Of a DNA stretch of 64,000 nucleotides, positions 40,304 to 50,136 are shown piece by piece. Numbering within the stretch: the first letter of the stretch is position 1; each line of letters opens with the position of its first letter. Below the pieces are notes generated by a model, which was not told the origin of the DNA, did not search any database, and saw only the letters and a program-made list of their open reading frames with translations. A program made the translations under genes and the position numbers. The stretch comes from Acidobacteriaceae bacterium (GTDB lineage: Bacteria; Acidobacteriota; Terriglobia; Terriglobales; Acidobacteriaceae), in contig JAJPKO010000015.1 of assembly GCA_021323655.1 (NCBI GenBank), positions 95,926 to 159,925 on the forward strand, in the 5' to 3' direction.

Positions 40304-42238
40304 ATGTTAAGGTCGCGTTCCAGAGGTTGTCTTATGGTGGGGGCCCTGTTTCTCGCTTCCGGAATCCAAGCCGGCATGACCGCGCAAACGGATAAGGAAG
40401 TGAAAGGCAATGCACCTGTGGCGGGCGGCAAGATATTTGTGTTCCACAACTCCATCCGTGACCTTAAAGAGTTCCGTGCCTATGCGCAAATTGCGGCACG
40501 CTTGAAGCGTTACGGGAACGTCCGTGTGGACTTGGGTGTTCTCGCAGAGAAGAACCCTGTGCACACGGTGCGCGGGCGGAGTCCTTGGCATGAATACGGC
40601 TCTTTTATGGCGACGGAGTGGGCTTTCTTTCCGCCGGCCAAGCTCGTCCCCTATTTGCCGGCGGAGTGGGTTGCCAAAAATCGCGAACTCCTCCAGGGGA
40701 AAGTCGCCATCCTCAAGGAGCTCAACCTGGACGCGGTCTTTTCCAGCACCAACACCCAGATGCTGCCGGAAGGTCTTTTCCGGCAATATCCAGCCCTCCG
40801 CGGCCCTAGGGTAGACCATCTCTTGCGTAGCAATCAGGCGGCATTTTCCTGGTGCGTAGACCGTCTGGAAACCCTGGATATGATCGAGCAGATGACGGCC
40901 GACCTGAAGCGGGTGGCGCCAATGGTACGAGCGATCGAAGCCTGGAACAATGACTCTGGTTCGGGAATTTGCTGGCTGAAAGCGCTGTATCCGGGAACCA
41001 ATGGTCCGGCGTTCTGTCGCAGGAGGGATGCAGGCGAGCGCGTTCGAGGACTGCTAGAGGCCATGGACCGTGGTGCCAGGAAAGGTGGGGGACCAATTCA
41101 GATTGTCCAGGGCGGCAACTTTGCTGACGAAGACCTGGCGCGCATCCAGCGGCTCCTGCCTGCTTATGCCAAGCTTCGGCCAGCCGGCGCTGATTCGCTA
41201 CCCGACCGCATCGTCGTGAAATCCATGATCAGTGAAGCCTACCCGGTGCGGGGAATCATCGATGTCGCTACGCTCCTTGAAACCCTCGAACAGATTACCG
41301 ACCCCGCCGTCCATGAGGTCGACATAGACACATGCCAGTCCTGGTATTTCCGCGCGGACGATCAGATTTCCGTTGTGGAACGATTGGTGGATTTGATTGA
41401 GGATTCTCTCCGCTCGTCGGCGAAAGGGGCTTTCGCTCGAACTTTGAAGGAACATGAGCTCGCGGTTCGATGGGGTGGGGGCCGGAACGCCGACGGCGTG
41501 ATGGAAGCGTTCAACCTGGTGCAGCAATCCTTCCGAATCTTTTCCGACTGGCACAAAGACGTTGTACTCCCGCCCGGCGCTGCCTATACCGCCACCGACC
41601 GCCTTCTTACTCGGCCGCTGTTGGTAAAGTCCGAGCTGCTTACACCGGAAGAAGAGGCTTATTTTCTTCCCTATATTTTCAGCACTGATGAGCAGGATGC
41701 CCGTCTGGACTACAACACCCTGCATGGTGATAGGCGGGTGGGCCCTGGCGAGTATGATTCATTTACGTATAACACCATACACGGCTCGGCGATGGAGGCG
41801 GCCAAGCGTTTTGAGGACGCAGCCCGAGGGGGAGCGCCCGAAGCCGCGTGGTTTCGCCAGTTGGCGCATTCCCTCCGCTTGTGGGCGACTACGGTTCGCA
41901 GCAGCAACAATTTCTACTTTGCACAGGTGATTCGCGACCGACACAGCGCCGAGCTCGCCGCAGCCCCACGAATACTTCTGACTCGCACAGCAATAGCTGA
42001 CCCCGACCTATTGTTTTGGAACGAGATTCAGAGAGACGAGATGGATAACACATACGAATTGATCAATCTGCTCTCTAGCGGAGGCGGCCTAGACCTGTTA
42101 GCGAAGGCCAGCGATCCAAAGGACGAGGACATGTTTCTCTACGGCCCGAATTTGGTCAACGAATTGAAGAAGAAAGTCACCCTGATGCGCGATCACTGGT
42201 TGGACGGCCAACGTTATCTGACGCCACCTGGGAAGTAG
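40304..42238 (+). CDS. Secreted 644-aa protein of unrecognised family
   Basis: Signal peptide (GCLMVGALFLASGIQAGMTAQ) and GGGAGG 7 nt before the ATG. The first 330 residues have alternating beta/alpha texture that suggests a TIM barrel (IFVFHNSIRDLKEFRAYAQIAARLK, GNVRVDLGVL, LNLDAVFSSTNTQML, MVRAIEAWNNDSGSGICWLK). The rest is mainly helical (EDSLRSSAKGAF, ELINLLSSGGGLDLLAKA). No catalytic motif identified. It follows the CehA-like gene on the same strand with 130 bp between. Orphan glycosidase or glycan-binding protein are possibilities only. Confidence 0.6.
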   Translation: MLRSRSRGCLMVGALFLASGIQAGMTAQTDKEVKGNAPVAGGKIFVFHNSIRDLKEFRAYAQIAARLKRYGNVRVDLGVLAEKNPVHTVRGRSPWHEYGSFMATEWAFFPPAKLVPYLPAEWVAKNRELLQGKVAILKELNLDAVFSSTNTQMLPEGLFRQYPALRGPRVDHLLRSNQAAFSWCVDRLETLDMIEQMTADLKRVAPMVRAIEAWNNDSGSGICWLKALYPGTNGPAFCRRRDAGERVRGLLEAMDRGARKGGGPIQIVQGGNFADEDLARIQRLLPAYAKLRPAGADSLPDRIVVKSMISEAYPVRGIIDVATLLETLEQITDPAVHEVDIDTCQSWYFRADDQISVVERLVDLIEDSLRSSAKGAFARTLKEHELAVRWGGGRNADGVMEAFNLVQQSFRIFSDWHKDVVLPPGAAYTATDRLLTRPLLVKSELLTPEEEAYFLPYIFSTDEQDARLDYNTLHGDRRVGPGEYDSFTYNTIHGSAMEAAKRFEDAARGGAPEAAWFRQLAHSLRLWATTVRSSNNFYFAQVIRDRHSAELAAAPRILLTRTAIADPDLLFWNEIQRDEMDNTYELINLLSSGGGLDLLAKASDPKDEDMFLYGPNLVNELKKKVTLMRDHWLDGQRYLTPPGK

Positions 42239-42420
42239 AGCCAGAGCGAGCTCGGAGCACCGCTGGGTTGCGCATGCAATTCCCCACTTATCTGCGCAGA
42301 TCGAGTTCCGGGGCTATCAGGTTCAACCGACGAACCAGTGAGCTGAGCCTTTTTTGGAATCCGGCAAGAGCTTCTCAGACAAGACGGTCTGGGTTTGTTT
42401 TTGAACGGGCATTGAGTACG

Positions 42421-42500
42421 CGATTTGGCAGGTCCGGATTCGAAACGAACAACTATCCAAGGGCCACCATTTTTGTGCTGCCGGAACTCACAGCGCCTTC
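42421..42500 (-). pseudogene. Old Yellow Enzyme C-terminal scrap
   Basis: Ungapped match to 47098-47177: the first 33 bases differ at only two positions and similarity weakens after that. On the minus strand it reads VALG, a stop, then [11 protein letters not shown], the conserved C-terminal part of NADH:flavin oxidoreductases. Too short and interrupted to be functional. The rest of 42239-43135 shows no gene. Confidence 0.6.
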
Positions 42501-42994
42501 CGGAAACTAATTCCCGGTTCTTTGGGTCAAAGCGCCTATTCTCTAGCGCTGAGAATGAGCCGCTATGCGATCCTCCATCGAAGGCAATAAGGTCATCGTG
42601 AGTTGCAACGCCGTGCCAAGACCGACCGCTATGCGCCATGACCGGGCCGACAGTTCCGATGGGGACCTTAAGGATGATTCCAGGCTGCCGGCTGGTCCCT
42701 TTCGAAACGGATTACTGGCCGGACATCACGGTGGGCCGGCAATAGTCAGGTTCGCATGGAATTTGGTAGTGAACCCTTGCAAATCGGTTCCCGAGAAGGG
42801 TCTCCCGGACGAAGGCTCAATCCCGTTGTGCCCAGGACAGCAGGGCGTGCCATTGCACCAGGAATGGTTGCCGCCGAAGTCATCTGCACAAATTAGCGTC
42901 ACGAAAGCTGTTGGCTCGTAACCTTCCTCGATCCATGTCGTGCGTGTCCAGCGCACTAGAAGCAATTGTCAATCACAATTATTCAGAATATTTC

Positions 42995-43025
42995 TTGGCT
43001 GAAAAATATCAAACCTATCTATAAT
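42995..43025 (+). promoter_or_regulatory. Candidate promoter with overlapping AT-rich inverted repeat
   Basis: TTGGCT (42995-43000), a 19-bp spacer and TATAAT (43020-43025) 110 bp before the beta-helix gene. ATATTT and AAATAT arms flank the -35 element, as expected for a repressor site. Confidence 0.4.
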
Positions 43026-43135
43026 TTGATTGATGACATAAACTGCTCATGCGAATAATTGCACCGATTGGGTGAGAGAAGCCCTCGGACTGCGAAGAGC
43101 GGAGCGGAAATGCTCGGGCTAAAAAGGGGAAAACC

Positions 43136-44371
43136 GTGGAACGAAGAACATTGCTTCAACGATTGGCAAGCTTCGGGCTCTTTAGTGGAGTATCTCCGAG
43201 CAGCCTTCCTAAGTTGTATGCCAAGGAGTCGCCTGAATCGACGGGTTCACGCTTAACCTCGGTAAGCGAAGGTTGCACGGCAGATTGTCATTCTCAACTG
43301 AGCAGTCGAATTTCTGCGTTGGAGGCAGAGGGGGGTGGCACCTTAGAGCTGAACGACGGCATCTATAAACTGTCTAAGCCGTTGCGCCTGCCCATATCGG
43401 TCAGCCTCACGATGACTCCCAATGCGGTGTTACGGGCGGTCCCTGGGTTTGCGGGAGATGCGGTTCTGATAAAAGGTGGGGGGGCGAAATCACGATTCAC
43501 AGACACGAGCGGCTGGATTCGCGGCGGGGTGATCGACGGAGGTCTCCAACCGCTGACGGGTATTAAGGTTGAGGACGTGCAGCGGCTAGAGATTGCAGAC
43601 CTGGTCGTGTTAAATGCGACGCACAAGGGCATTCATCTGTTGCCCGGTGGATATGAGAAAAACGTGACTCGGGTTCGCTGCGATGTGAGCTTGGACGCAC
43701 GCTATGCACCCGGCAGTGTCGGCATCCATTACGAGAACGGAGATAGCAAGGTAATCCTGGCCCATGTGATCGGATACGAAACCGGCGTGCGCAGCGATAA
43801 GGGCTCCAACTGGTTCACCCTGGTTCATGTGTGGAATCAGGATTCCACTCAGGGGCCGATGCTCTATTGCTTTTACTGTAATGGCGACAATAACACCTTC
43901 AACCAGTGTTACGCAGACTCGCCGACAATAGCCGGATTCTATGTGAACCAACCGAGCCAGTCGTTCGTGCAATGCAAGGTATATTACAGCCGCTGGGCGA
44001 AAGACAACGGCGGAGCCGGTTTCCTCATTACTCCGCAAGGGAAAAACGGAACTTACCTGGGCACTGTGATTTTCGCTGACGACGATCACCGCTTGGCAAA
44101 AGGGTTCGATGGCGAATTGGAAGGCTCCTGCATCTTGGGCACAACGACCCAAGGTGGGGTGATCGGTGGCTTGGAAAACCGAATCCCATCGGGCAGTTCC
44201 ACCGTTCCTCCACTCCAGGTTGCAAACAGCGGGTTCTGCCTGACGCGAATGACAGACCCCCCAACTGCGAGCGACGGAAAAATTGGCGAACTCCGGTGGG
44301 TTGATGAAGGCGAAGTTTCAGCATTGTGGGTGAAGGCCGCGAGTGGGTGGAAGAAATCTCCGCTGCTCTGA
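43136..44371 (+). CDS. Secreted right-handed beta-helix (pectate-lyase-like) protein
   Basis: 411 aa from GTG with an AAAAAGGGG run upstream. The short N-terminal ERRTLLQRLASFGLFSG resembles a Tat-type signal. The body is a pectate-lyase/pectin-lyase-like parallel beta-helix: GTLELNDGIYKLSKPLRLP, WIRGGVIDGG, LTGIKVEDVQRLEIADL, GIHLLPGGYEKNVTRV, NNTFNQCYADSPTIAGFYV. No catalytic residue set could be assigned. Likely a polysaccharide lyase, hydrolase or phage-type beta-helix domain protein; the genomic context of glycan enzymes favours the first. Confidence 0.72.
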   Translation: MERRTLLQRLASFGLFSGVSPSSLPKLYAKESPESTGSRLTSVSEGCTADCHSQLSSRISALEAEGGGTLELNDGIYKLSKPLRLPISVSLTMTPNAVLRAVPGFAGDAVLIKGGGAKSRFTDTSGWIRGGVIDGGLQPLTGIKVEDVQRLEIADLVVLNATHKGIHLLPGGYEKNVTRVRCDVSLDARYAPGSVGIHYENGDSKVILAHVIGYETGVRSDKGSNWFTLVHVWNQDSTQGPMLYCFYCNGDNNTFNQCYADSPTIAGFYVNQPSQSFVQCKVYYSRWAKDNGGAGFLITPQGKNGTYLGTVIFADDDHRLAKGFDGELEGSCILGTTTQGGVIGGLENRIPSGSSTVPPLQVANSGFCLTRMTDPPTASDGKIGELRWVDEGEVSALWVKAASGWKKSPLL

Positions 44372-45033
44372 TTTCAGCCATCCAATATTCCGTTCCAGCC
44401 CATGCGATCGTCACTCCGGAAAGAATGCTTGCCTTTCTCTACAGGCCGCGACAACGCTGGAACAACCAGGCCCCACTTCACTTTGTCCGCTCGAAGAACG
44501 GATAGTCTGGGTAACCGCGTTCGTCACCTCCATAGAAGGTATTTCGGTCGAATTCACGGTGACCCCACAGGCGATCGAGCGCCTGAAGGCACAGCTTCGC
44601 AGTGCAGTTTTCAATGGCGAATGACAAAGCTGCGCTGCTTTGATCCGGCATCGGCGCGGAACCTTACCGGCGAAAATGTCCCGCGTTTTCCCCGATCGAG
44701 GTCATTGAACATGAGGAATCGGAGCTGATCGGAGAGTCGCTTCCGGCGCGGGCCTGCCGAGACGGCAGCCCAAAACAGAATGGCACAATTGAGCGCCTCG
44801 AAAGGTGAAGTAAGGGCGCTGCCGTAAGAGCCCCTGCGAAGGGCGGGCCAGTTCCCTCGCCGACACCGGTCAAAGAAGAGTCGATGCTTGGAGCTTAAAA
44901 CTTAGGAGTGAACCCCGAGTGGCCGGCATTGCGAAAAAAAGCGGGGAGGTTTGACCGCGGACGGCTGCCCCTCCCCTTCCCAGGAGTCCAAGAGCCAGGA
45001 GGCTGAGTCCTAGACCCTGCAGAACACGCGATC

Positions 45034-45233
45034 TTAAATCGATTCCTGAGCGAAGGTAACAGGGCCTCCTCTCGTGATGGCGCGCAACATTTCGATGATT
45101 CGCTGCATCGCATTGTGAAATCCATTTTCGGGCTCAGTTCTGCATTCTTGGCGACCGAGAAGCGCGCCGTGTACCCGGATGGTTCGACTGCTGTCTTTGC
45201 TCCGCCGATGTCGACCGATCCAATTGTGATCAT
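45034..45233 (-). pseudogene. ROK-family sugar kinase N-terminal remnant
   Basis: Minus-strand reading starts ITIGSVDIGGAKTAV, the ROK/glucokinase phosphate-binding signature (usually VGVDIGGTKIAV), then shifts frame to ENGFHNAMQRIIEMLRAITR, which fits the next ROK helix. At least one frameshift and loss of the remaining about 230 residues. A ROK GlcNAc kinase would have suited the nag locus, which has no kinase. Confidence 0.5.
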
Positions 45234-45590
45234 GCGGCAGCCTTTTTAAGTTCTGCCAGGATGAGCCCACTGCAAAGAGGGCGGCAACGAATCACTCGAC
45301 ACTGGTTTGCTTGCCAATCGTTCTTCCAAGAGTTCTTCTCATGCTTGGCCCGTCGCTAGAGACATCGAACGGGAAATTCAATCTTGTATTCTTAAACCGA
45401 TTCTTGTCGCGAGAAGCAGGATTGTAAAGAGTAGAGGATGGCGCCAAAGGAAAATCGTCCTATCCGTCGAACAGAACGACTGGACAGTCAGCGGCGGTCA
45501 GCGTTGCCTTCTCACTTTGAGGTATCTTCGCAAGATCGTTTCAGATTTTGCCAAGAACGCGTAAACAAATCAGGCATCAATCGTCCGATA

Positions 45591-45720
45591 CGTTCCATGT
45601 GTCCGAGCGACAGGAAATCGGCGGCCACCTGATCCTACTGGGGCTGAACGAGGGTGGGCGCCCCAGGGCCGAGTATTCCTATCCAGTTTTGTCGTGGGCA
45701 GACTATCGGGGGATCCTTGT
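45591..45720 (+). pseudogene. Fragment of a CehA/McbA-type gene
   Basis: Reads ERQEIGGHLILLGLNEGG then AEYSYPVLSWA, nearly the same as the corresponding block of the 27653-29026 protein (ERKEIGGHLVLLGLSHGG, AEYSYPILSWA). Sequence on both sides does not continue the family. A relic of a paralogue. Confidence 0.65.
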
Positions 45721-45760
45721 CGTCTCCGGTGACCGGAATTACGCCAAGTACCGCCCCCGA

Positions 45761-46270
45761 TTACGCAGCCTGCATGGGGATGACTTCGCTGAAGGGCGCC
45801 TGGCGGCCTCCGGTCGAAGCCCATAAGACGGGATAAGACGGCGCGGAGGGTGGGAAGGAACCATAGAGATCGGTCAGAAGGACCATCGTCTGCGGCCGGA
45901 GACCGCGTTCATCGAGCCACTCAAAGCAGGGCGCAAACGCCGTGCCTCCTCCGCCGATCGGATTGAGCGCAATGCGCTGGCCGGCCTCGTAGGTCTCTAC
46001 CTTGTGAACCACAGCGTCAAAGTAGAGCACATAGACGCGCTCCGGCCTCTGCCCTTCAAGGATTGAACGAGCTTCAGCCTCGAAAAGGCGTAACTGGTGC
46101 GCGCTGATGGAGCCGGAGCAATCGACAGCGATGGCAACCTCACCCACACTGTCGCGGACTATTCCGGGAAGATAAAGGCCTGTCCAGAGATGGCGCCGGT
46201 TGGGCCGCATCCAACTGTAGTCAGCCGCGATTGTTTCTGACCAGAGTCGGCGCAGGAGTTCTCGCCAATT
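45761..46270 (-). pseudogene. Truncated VWA-like metallopeptidase-related protein (DUF2201 type), C-terminal part
   Basis: Minus-strand sequence from [19 protein letters not shown] through VGEVAIAVDCSGSISAHQL to a natural end at 45761. The VDCSGSIS motif is a VWA/MIDAS-like DxSxS site and matches the C-terminal domain of DUF2201 putative metallopeptidases. The N-terminal half of the expected protein is missing and its place is taken by SDR sequence in the same frame. Confidence 0.6.
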
Positions 46271-46539
46271 GATGGCCGCGTCGGCGACTCCCTCCATCGT
46301 CCGATCAAGTCCCGTGGACAAGGGAGCAGCAGATGTGGGGTCTGAGAGATCCGCTTGCACTGCCACCGCTTTCCCTCGGCCAGCCAAGATATCCCCGACG
46401 ACTCTTCTGCCCCAATCTTGTTACGAAAATAATTCACTGCCACTTTTGCGCCGCGCCCCGCTAGATCGCGCGCGATTGCGACTCCAATACCCTTGGATGC
46501 CCCAGTAACCAATGCAACTTGACAGTCAAGCGCGCTCAT
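46271..46539 (-). pseudogene. SDR N-terminal fragment
   Basis: Starts with an apparent ATG and [20 protein letters not shown], the SDR Rossmann motif, then [15 protein letters not shown]; the following [16 protein letters not shown] lies in another frame, showing a frameshift near 46390. The SDR reading then runs directly into the VWA fragment without a stop, so the remaining SDR catalytic half was lost by a deletion or rearrangement. Confidence 0.62.
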
Positions 46540-46609
46540 ACCGTGCCTTCCAGATTCGAGTTCGTTGTTGTTTCTCAGGTTCGGCTTATCAAAGTCTTCT
46601 GTCTCGATC

Positions 46610-46946
46610 TCACGCGCGTTCTGCTACCGGATGAGCGGTACGCTCAGCGGTCCTGAACCATTCGCCAAGAAAGCCTTGGTATTGGGCGGCGTCGAATTCA
46701 ATAACTCGTGTGAAGCGCATGCCCTTTGCCTTAACAAAGGGTTCGTCCGCCAGATACGCAGTAAGGGCGTCTGCTGACTCCGCGCGTGCAACCAGGAATC
46801 CGCCGTGTGGAGGAACTTGAGGGCCGGAGAAGAGAAAAGACACCCTCTTTGTATCCCTTGTCCAGAAATGCATGATGTTCGTCTACGAGGTTCGCGATCT
46901 CAGCAAAAGGCACGAGATGCTGTCCTTCCATCAGAAAATGCTTCAT
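46610..46946 (-). pseudogene. YciI-family protein gene with a single-base frameshift
   Basis: The first frame gives KHFLMEGQHLVPFAEIAN then LDKGYKEGVF; the second gives FLFSGPQVPPHGGFLVARAE and DALTAYLADEPFVKAKG. One extra T in a TTTT run near 46840 separates them; removing it restores a full YciI/YCII-domain protein of about 111 aa. Such proteins are small ferredoxin-fold enzymes of unclear role. Either a recent mutation or a sequencing error. Confidence 0.6.
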
Positions 46947-47048
46947 TCGCCTTGTCTCCTTCCAGAGTCGCTTTGACCATCTGACGACTTTTGGTAGGCC
47001 ATGCGACAGTTGTACTCTTGATGTTACGAACCGGTCGGTCACATGTCA

Positions 47049-47528
<480 letters not shown>

Positions 47529-47847
47529 CAGCTTCCAAGGTCCCTATCCCACAGTTCCTTAGCTCAAGCGCCGAAAAGTAAATACCCGAGAGCTTGCCTC
47601 CGCGGCCTCGAGCTACTCAGACACTTTTCCGCCCTATATGCATTCGTCCACTGTGAACATGGACGTGGTGCTCTTGTCTGTTGTGCGCTCGCAATTGGGA
47701 TCCACAGAGTACAGGCGCACAGGCTCGTGATAGCTGCGCGGATTTGCGAGCATGAATGATCCACCGCGGAACGGGGTTCTGGGCTTCGGGAGCAGAATCC
47801 GCTAACGCCGCCTTCGTGCCCGTGCTCGGCTTCTGGAGGACAGGCCC

Positions 47848-48303
47848 ATGAGGAAGCGGGTACCCGAAGGCCTCTCCGCGACGGAACGCGAGATCATTCA
47901 GGAAATCCGTGCTCTGAGGAACTCGGCCCAAAGCGTTTGGCCCGCGGACTTTCTTCACGACCCCGCCCAACTTGTGCATCACTTCATTCGCGCTTCTCAC
48001 GGTAATGTGCAGTTAAGAATCCGACCAATCGCCAGAGAGCTTGGGGTAGAAATGCGAACTCTCGAACGCAGCTTTACAGGCCGCTTCGGAATGACTATGG
48101 CGCAATGCCAGCGAAGCGCACGTTTTGAATTCTCATGCTGGATGTTGACCCTCTCGCCCCCAACCAAGATCACCGTGATTGCGTCGTTGCTCGGTTACAG
48201 ACAGGTGCAGGATTTCAATCGTTTTTTTAGAAAGCAGGCTGGCATGACTCCCTTCGAGTGGCGCTCGGAAAAAGAAAAGAAGGCAGCGAGCGATCAGCAA
48301 TGA
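47848..48303 (+). CDS. AraC-type HTH regulator, short form
   Basis: 151 aa. DNA-binding AraC/XylS domain at about residues 50-140: two helix-turn-helix units with IRPIARELGVEMRTLERSF and VIASLLGYRQVQDFNRFFRKQ followed by GMTPFEWR, the family signature. The N-terminal 50 residues are too few for a sensor domain, so it is stand-alone or the remains of a longer regulator. Good GGAGGA Shine-Dalgarno before ATG. It is 203 bp upstream of, and co-directional with, the RiPP operon and is its most likely regulator (inference). Confidence 0.8.
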   Translation: MRKRVPEGLSATEREIIQEIRALRNSAQSVWPADFLHDPAQLVHHFIRASHGNVQLRIRPIARELGVEMRTLERSFTGRFGMTMAQCQRSARFEFSCWMLTLSPPTKITVIASLLGYRQVQDFNRFFRKQAGMTPFEWRSEKEKKAASDQQ

Positions 48304-48505
48304 CTCTCACCTCCCCGCATTGTCCGTCACAGCCCTTCACTACGCCATCTCAGTTTGTCGCGATATGCGAATTGCTTCCGGTTGCTTCTCGCAATGCTCA
48401 GTGTCAGACTCTCGCAACAGTCGTGAAGCAAACGGCAGCAGCCCTCACGGACGTTGCTGGCAGAGAGCCTGATCTCTTTAGGGGGACAGGTCACGGGGCG
48501 GAGCA

Positions 48506-48799
48506 ATGGCACAGGATGAATTACACATTCGGTCGGTCGTCGATCACGATGGAGCCATCATTCTCAATATCGAGAGCGATATCTTCTATAGCTCAAATAG
48601 CACCGGCGCTTACATTTGGTCGCACCTTATTCGAGGAGAGGGCGTTGAGCAGATTGCGAGGGCTCTCGCAGATGAAACCGGAGCCGATTTCGCGGTCGTA
48701 CTTTCCGATGTGCAAGCGTTCGTGGCAGATCTCAAAGAGAAGCATCTCTTACGCGTTGAGGACCGTCCTTCTGGTCCAGGCCGGGGAGAGCGCTTATGA
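48506..48799 (+). CDS. PqqD-like RiPP recognition element (lasso B1-type)
   Basis: 97 aa. PqqD/RRE winged-helix fold: beta strands HIRSVVDHDGAIILNIESD, then YSSNSTGAYIWSHLIRGEGVEQIARALADETG, the typical N-x-T-G-x-x-I-W and helix region, and a C-terminal helix FVADLKEKHLLRV. In lasso biosynthesis this domain binds the leader (the Y-x2-P-x-L part) and delivers it to the B2 peptidase. It overlaps the kinase gene by 4 bp (ATGA), so translation is coupled. First gene of the operon. Confidence 0.88.
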   Translation: MAQDELHIRSVVDHDGAIILNIESDIFYSSNSTGAYIWSHLIRGEGVEQIARALADETGADFAVVLSDVQAFVADLKEKHLLRVEDRPSGPGRGERL

Positions 48800-50136
48800 C
48801 ATCTGCCCGGAATTCGCGGTTGCTGAATTTTCGTCTCGTTCTGATTGACGGCTCGTTAATGCGACTGCTCACTCTTCGGAACCCTGATGGAGTTTCCCTT
48901 CCACACGAATCAATTCGGATTGGCAGGCGATTCGCGCATGCACTTACCGATGCCATCCGACGAAGATTTGATCTCCACACGATGCAGTTGACGGTTCTTC
49001 CGGAATCGGCTTCGGCTACAAGATGTGCGGTTCACGAAATTCTCCATGCGCAGCCTCAGTCTCGCGCGACGCTATCTTTCGAAAAGCTGGAGAATATTCC
49101 CACATCGGAGATCACCGAGGAAGAACGGGAGGCGGTCGAGCGAATCATGAAGGGGCAAGAAACGACATTCGGTCGATTCGGGCGCTTTGGATGGATCGAC
49201 GATTTTATGGCCAGGATTGGTCTCGACATTGATCGAAACTCGATCCGGCACTTGAACCAGGGATTCGACTTTTGCCTCATGACTTTTCGAGATATTCGAG
49301 GAGCGTCTTTCTGGTTCAAAGCCGTGGGCGAGCCCAATCTCCGTGAGTACGCAATAACTCATCTACTTGTACGCCGGTTCCCCGCTTTTCTTCCCCGAAT
49401 TGTCACCTCGGTTCCTGAGTGGAGCGGCTGGGTAGCTGAACATGTCGAGGGAATGCCGCTCGATATGTTCCTTAGCTTGAACGGATGGACAAGGGTCCTG
49501 AAATCGTTGACTGCCCTGCAGGAAGAAGCGGCAATGAGCATTTCCATGATCCGGGAAGCCGGGGCAACCGATTGCGGCTGCGCGCACCTCAAAGCCGCGT
49601 TGGATCCATTTATTGAGCAGATGCAGCGCGCCATGCATGCGCAGACTTCGACGGCTGTCGCACAGCTTTCTGACGATGAACTGGATCAGATGCGCGCACA
49701 ATTGGTTGCTGCGATCACGATCCTCGAGGATTCGGGAATTCCGAATTCCCTGCTGCACCGGGACATTGGCCATGGAAATGTCATCGTTTCCCCGACAGGA
49801 GCGAAATTTTTGGACTGGGCGGAAGCCGGCATCGGTCATCCATTTCTCTCCGCCGAACATCTGCTGGCAAGCCATGAGTGCATTCACCCCATGGGTGGAA
49901 GTGAGCGTCAGGTGCTGCGGGACTTCTACGCCCGCCTCTGGAATGTTCATGCGAGTACCAGGCAAATTGAACTCGCTACAAAGTCAAGTCCAGCAGTAGC
50001 TGCGTTGGCATACGGGATTGACACCTGGGAATCAAGTGCCACCAGGTCCTGCCCTGAACACGTCTGGCCTTTCTTAAGGTCCATCGTGCGGCGTACAAAG
50101 CGGGAACTCGAAGCAGTATCTGGGAGCCTTGCATGA
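48796..50136 (+). CDS. APH-fold kinase in the RiPP operon
   Basis: 446 aa. The C-terminal half carries the aminoglycoside/choline-kinase active site: Brenner-type loop H321-R-D323-IGHGN328 and metal Asp340 in FLDWAEAG. An ATP-side lysine candidate is in SFWFKAVGEP. The first about 140 residues contain a less-conserved module (RLVLIDGSLMRLLTLRNPD onward) that resembles no family I can name. Overlaps its neighbours by 4 bp on each side. Known lasso tailoring kinases (PadeK/ThcoK) are HPr-kinase-like and phosphorylate a C-terminal Ser; this one has a different fold. Candidate targets are Ser36, Ser40, Thr41, Ser43, Ser44 and Tyr45 of the precursor (inference). Confidence 0.8.
   Translation: MTSARNSRLLNFRLVLIDGSLMRLLTLRNPDGVSLPHESIRIGRRFAHALTDAIRRRFDLHTMQLTVLPESASATRCAVHEILHAQPQSRATLSFEKLENIPTSEITEEEREAVERIMKGQETTFGRFGRFGWIDDFMARIGLDIDRNSIRHLNQGFDFCLMTFRDIRGASFWFKAVGEPNLREYAITHLLVRRFPAFLPRIVTSVPEWSGWVAEHVEGMPLDMFLSLNGWTRVLKSLTALQEEAAMSISMIREAGATDCGCAHLKAALDPFIEQMQRAMHAQTSTAVAQLSDDELDQMRAQLVAAITILEDSGIPNSLLHRDIGHGNVIVSPTGAKFLDWAEAGIGHPFLSAEHLLASHECIHPMGGSERQVLRDFYARLWNVHASTRQIELATKSSPAVAALAYGIDTWESSATRSCPEHVWPFLRSIVRRTKRELEAVSGSLA

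Noticed and set aside
44343..44624. 93-aa frame after the beta-helix gene, with a protein-like end (VEFTVTPQAIERLK)
   Set aside because: It starts inside the beta-helix gene, no family was recognised, and it lies at the edge of the decay zone; may be another remnant.
45761..46387. Continuous 208-aa reading frame mixing SDR and VWA sequence
   Set aside because: Not treated as a gene because both halves match fragments of different families and the SDR part is frame-shifted.
48258..48848. 196-aa frame overlapping the regulator and RRE genes
   Set aside because: The two overlapped genes have clear family motifs and this frame has none; start and stop lie inside them.
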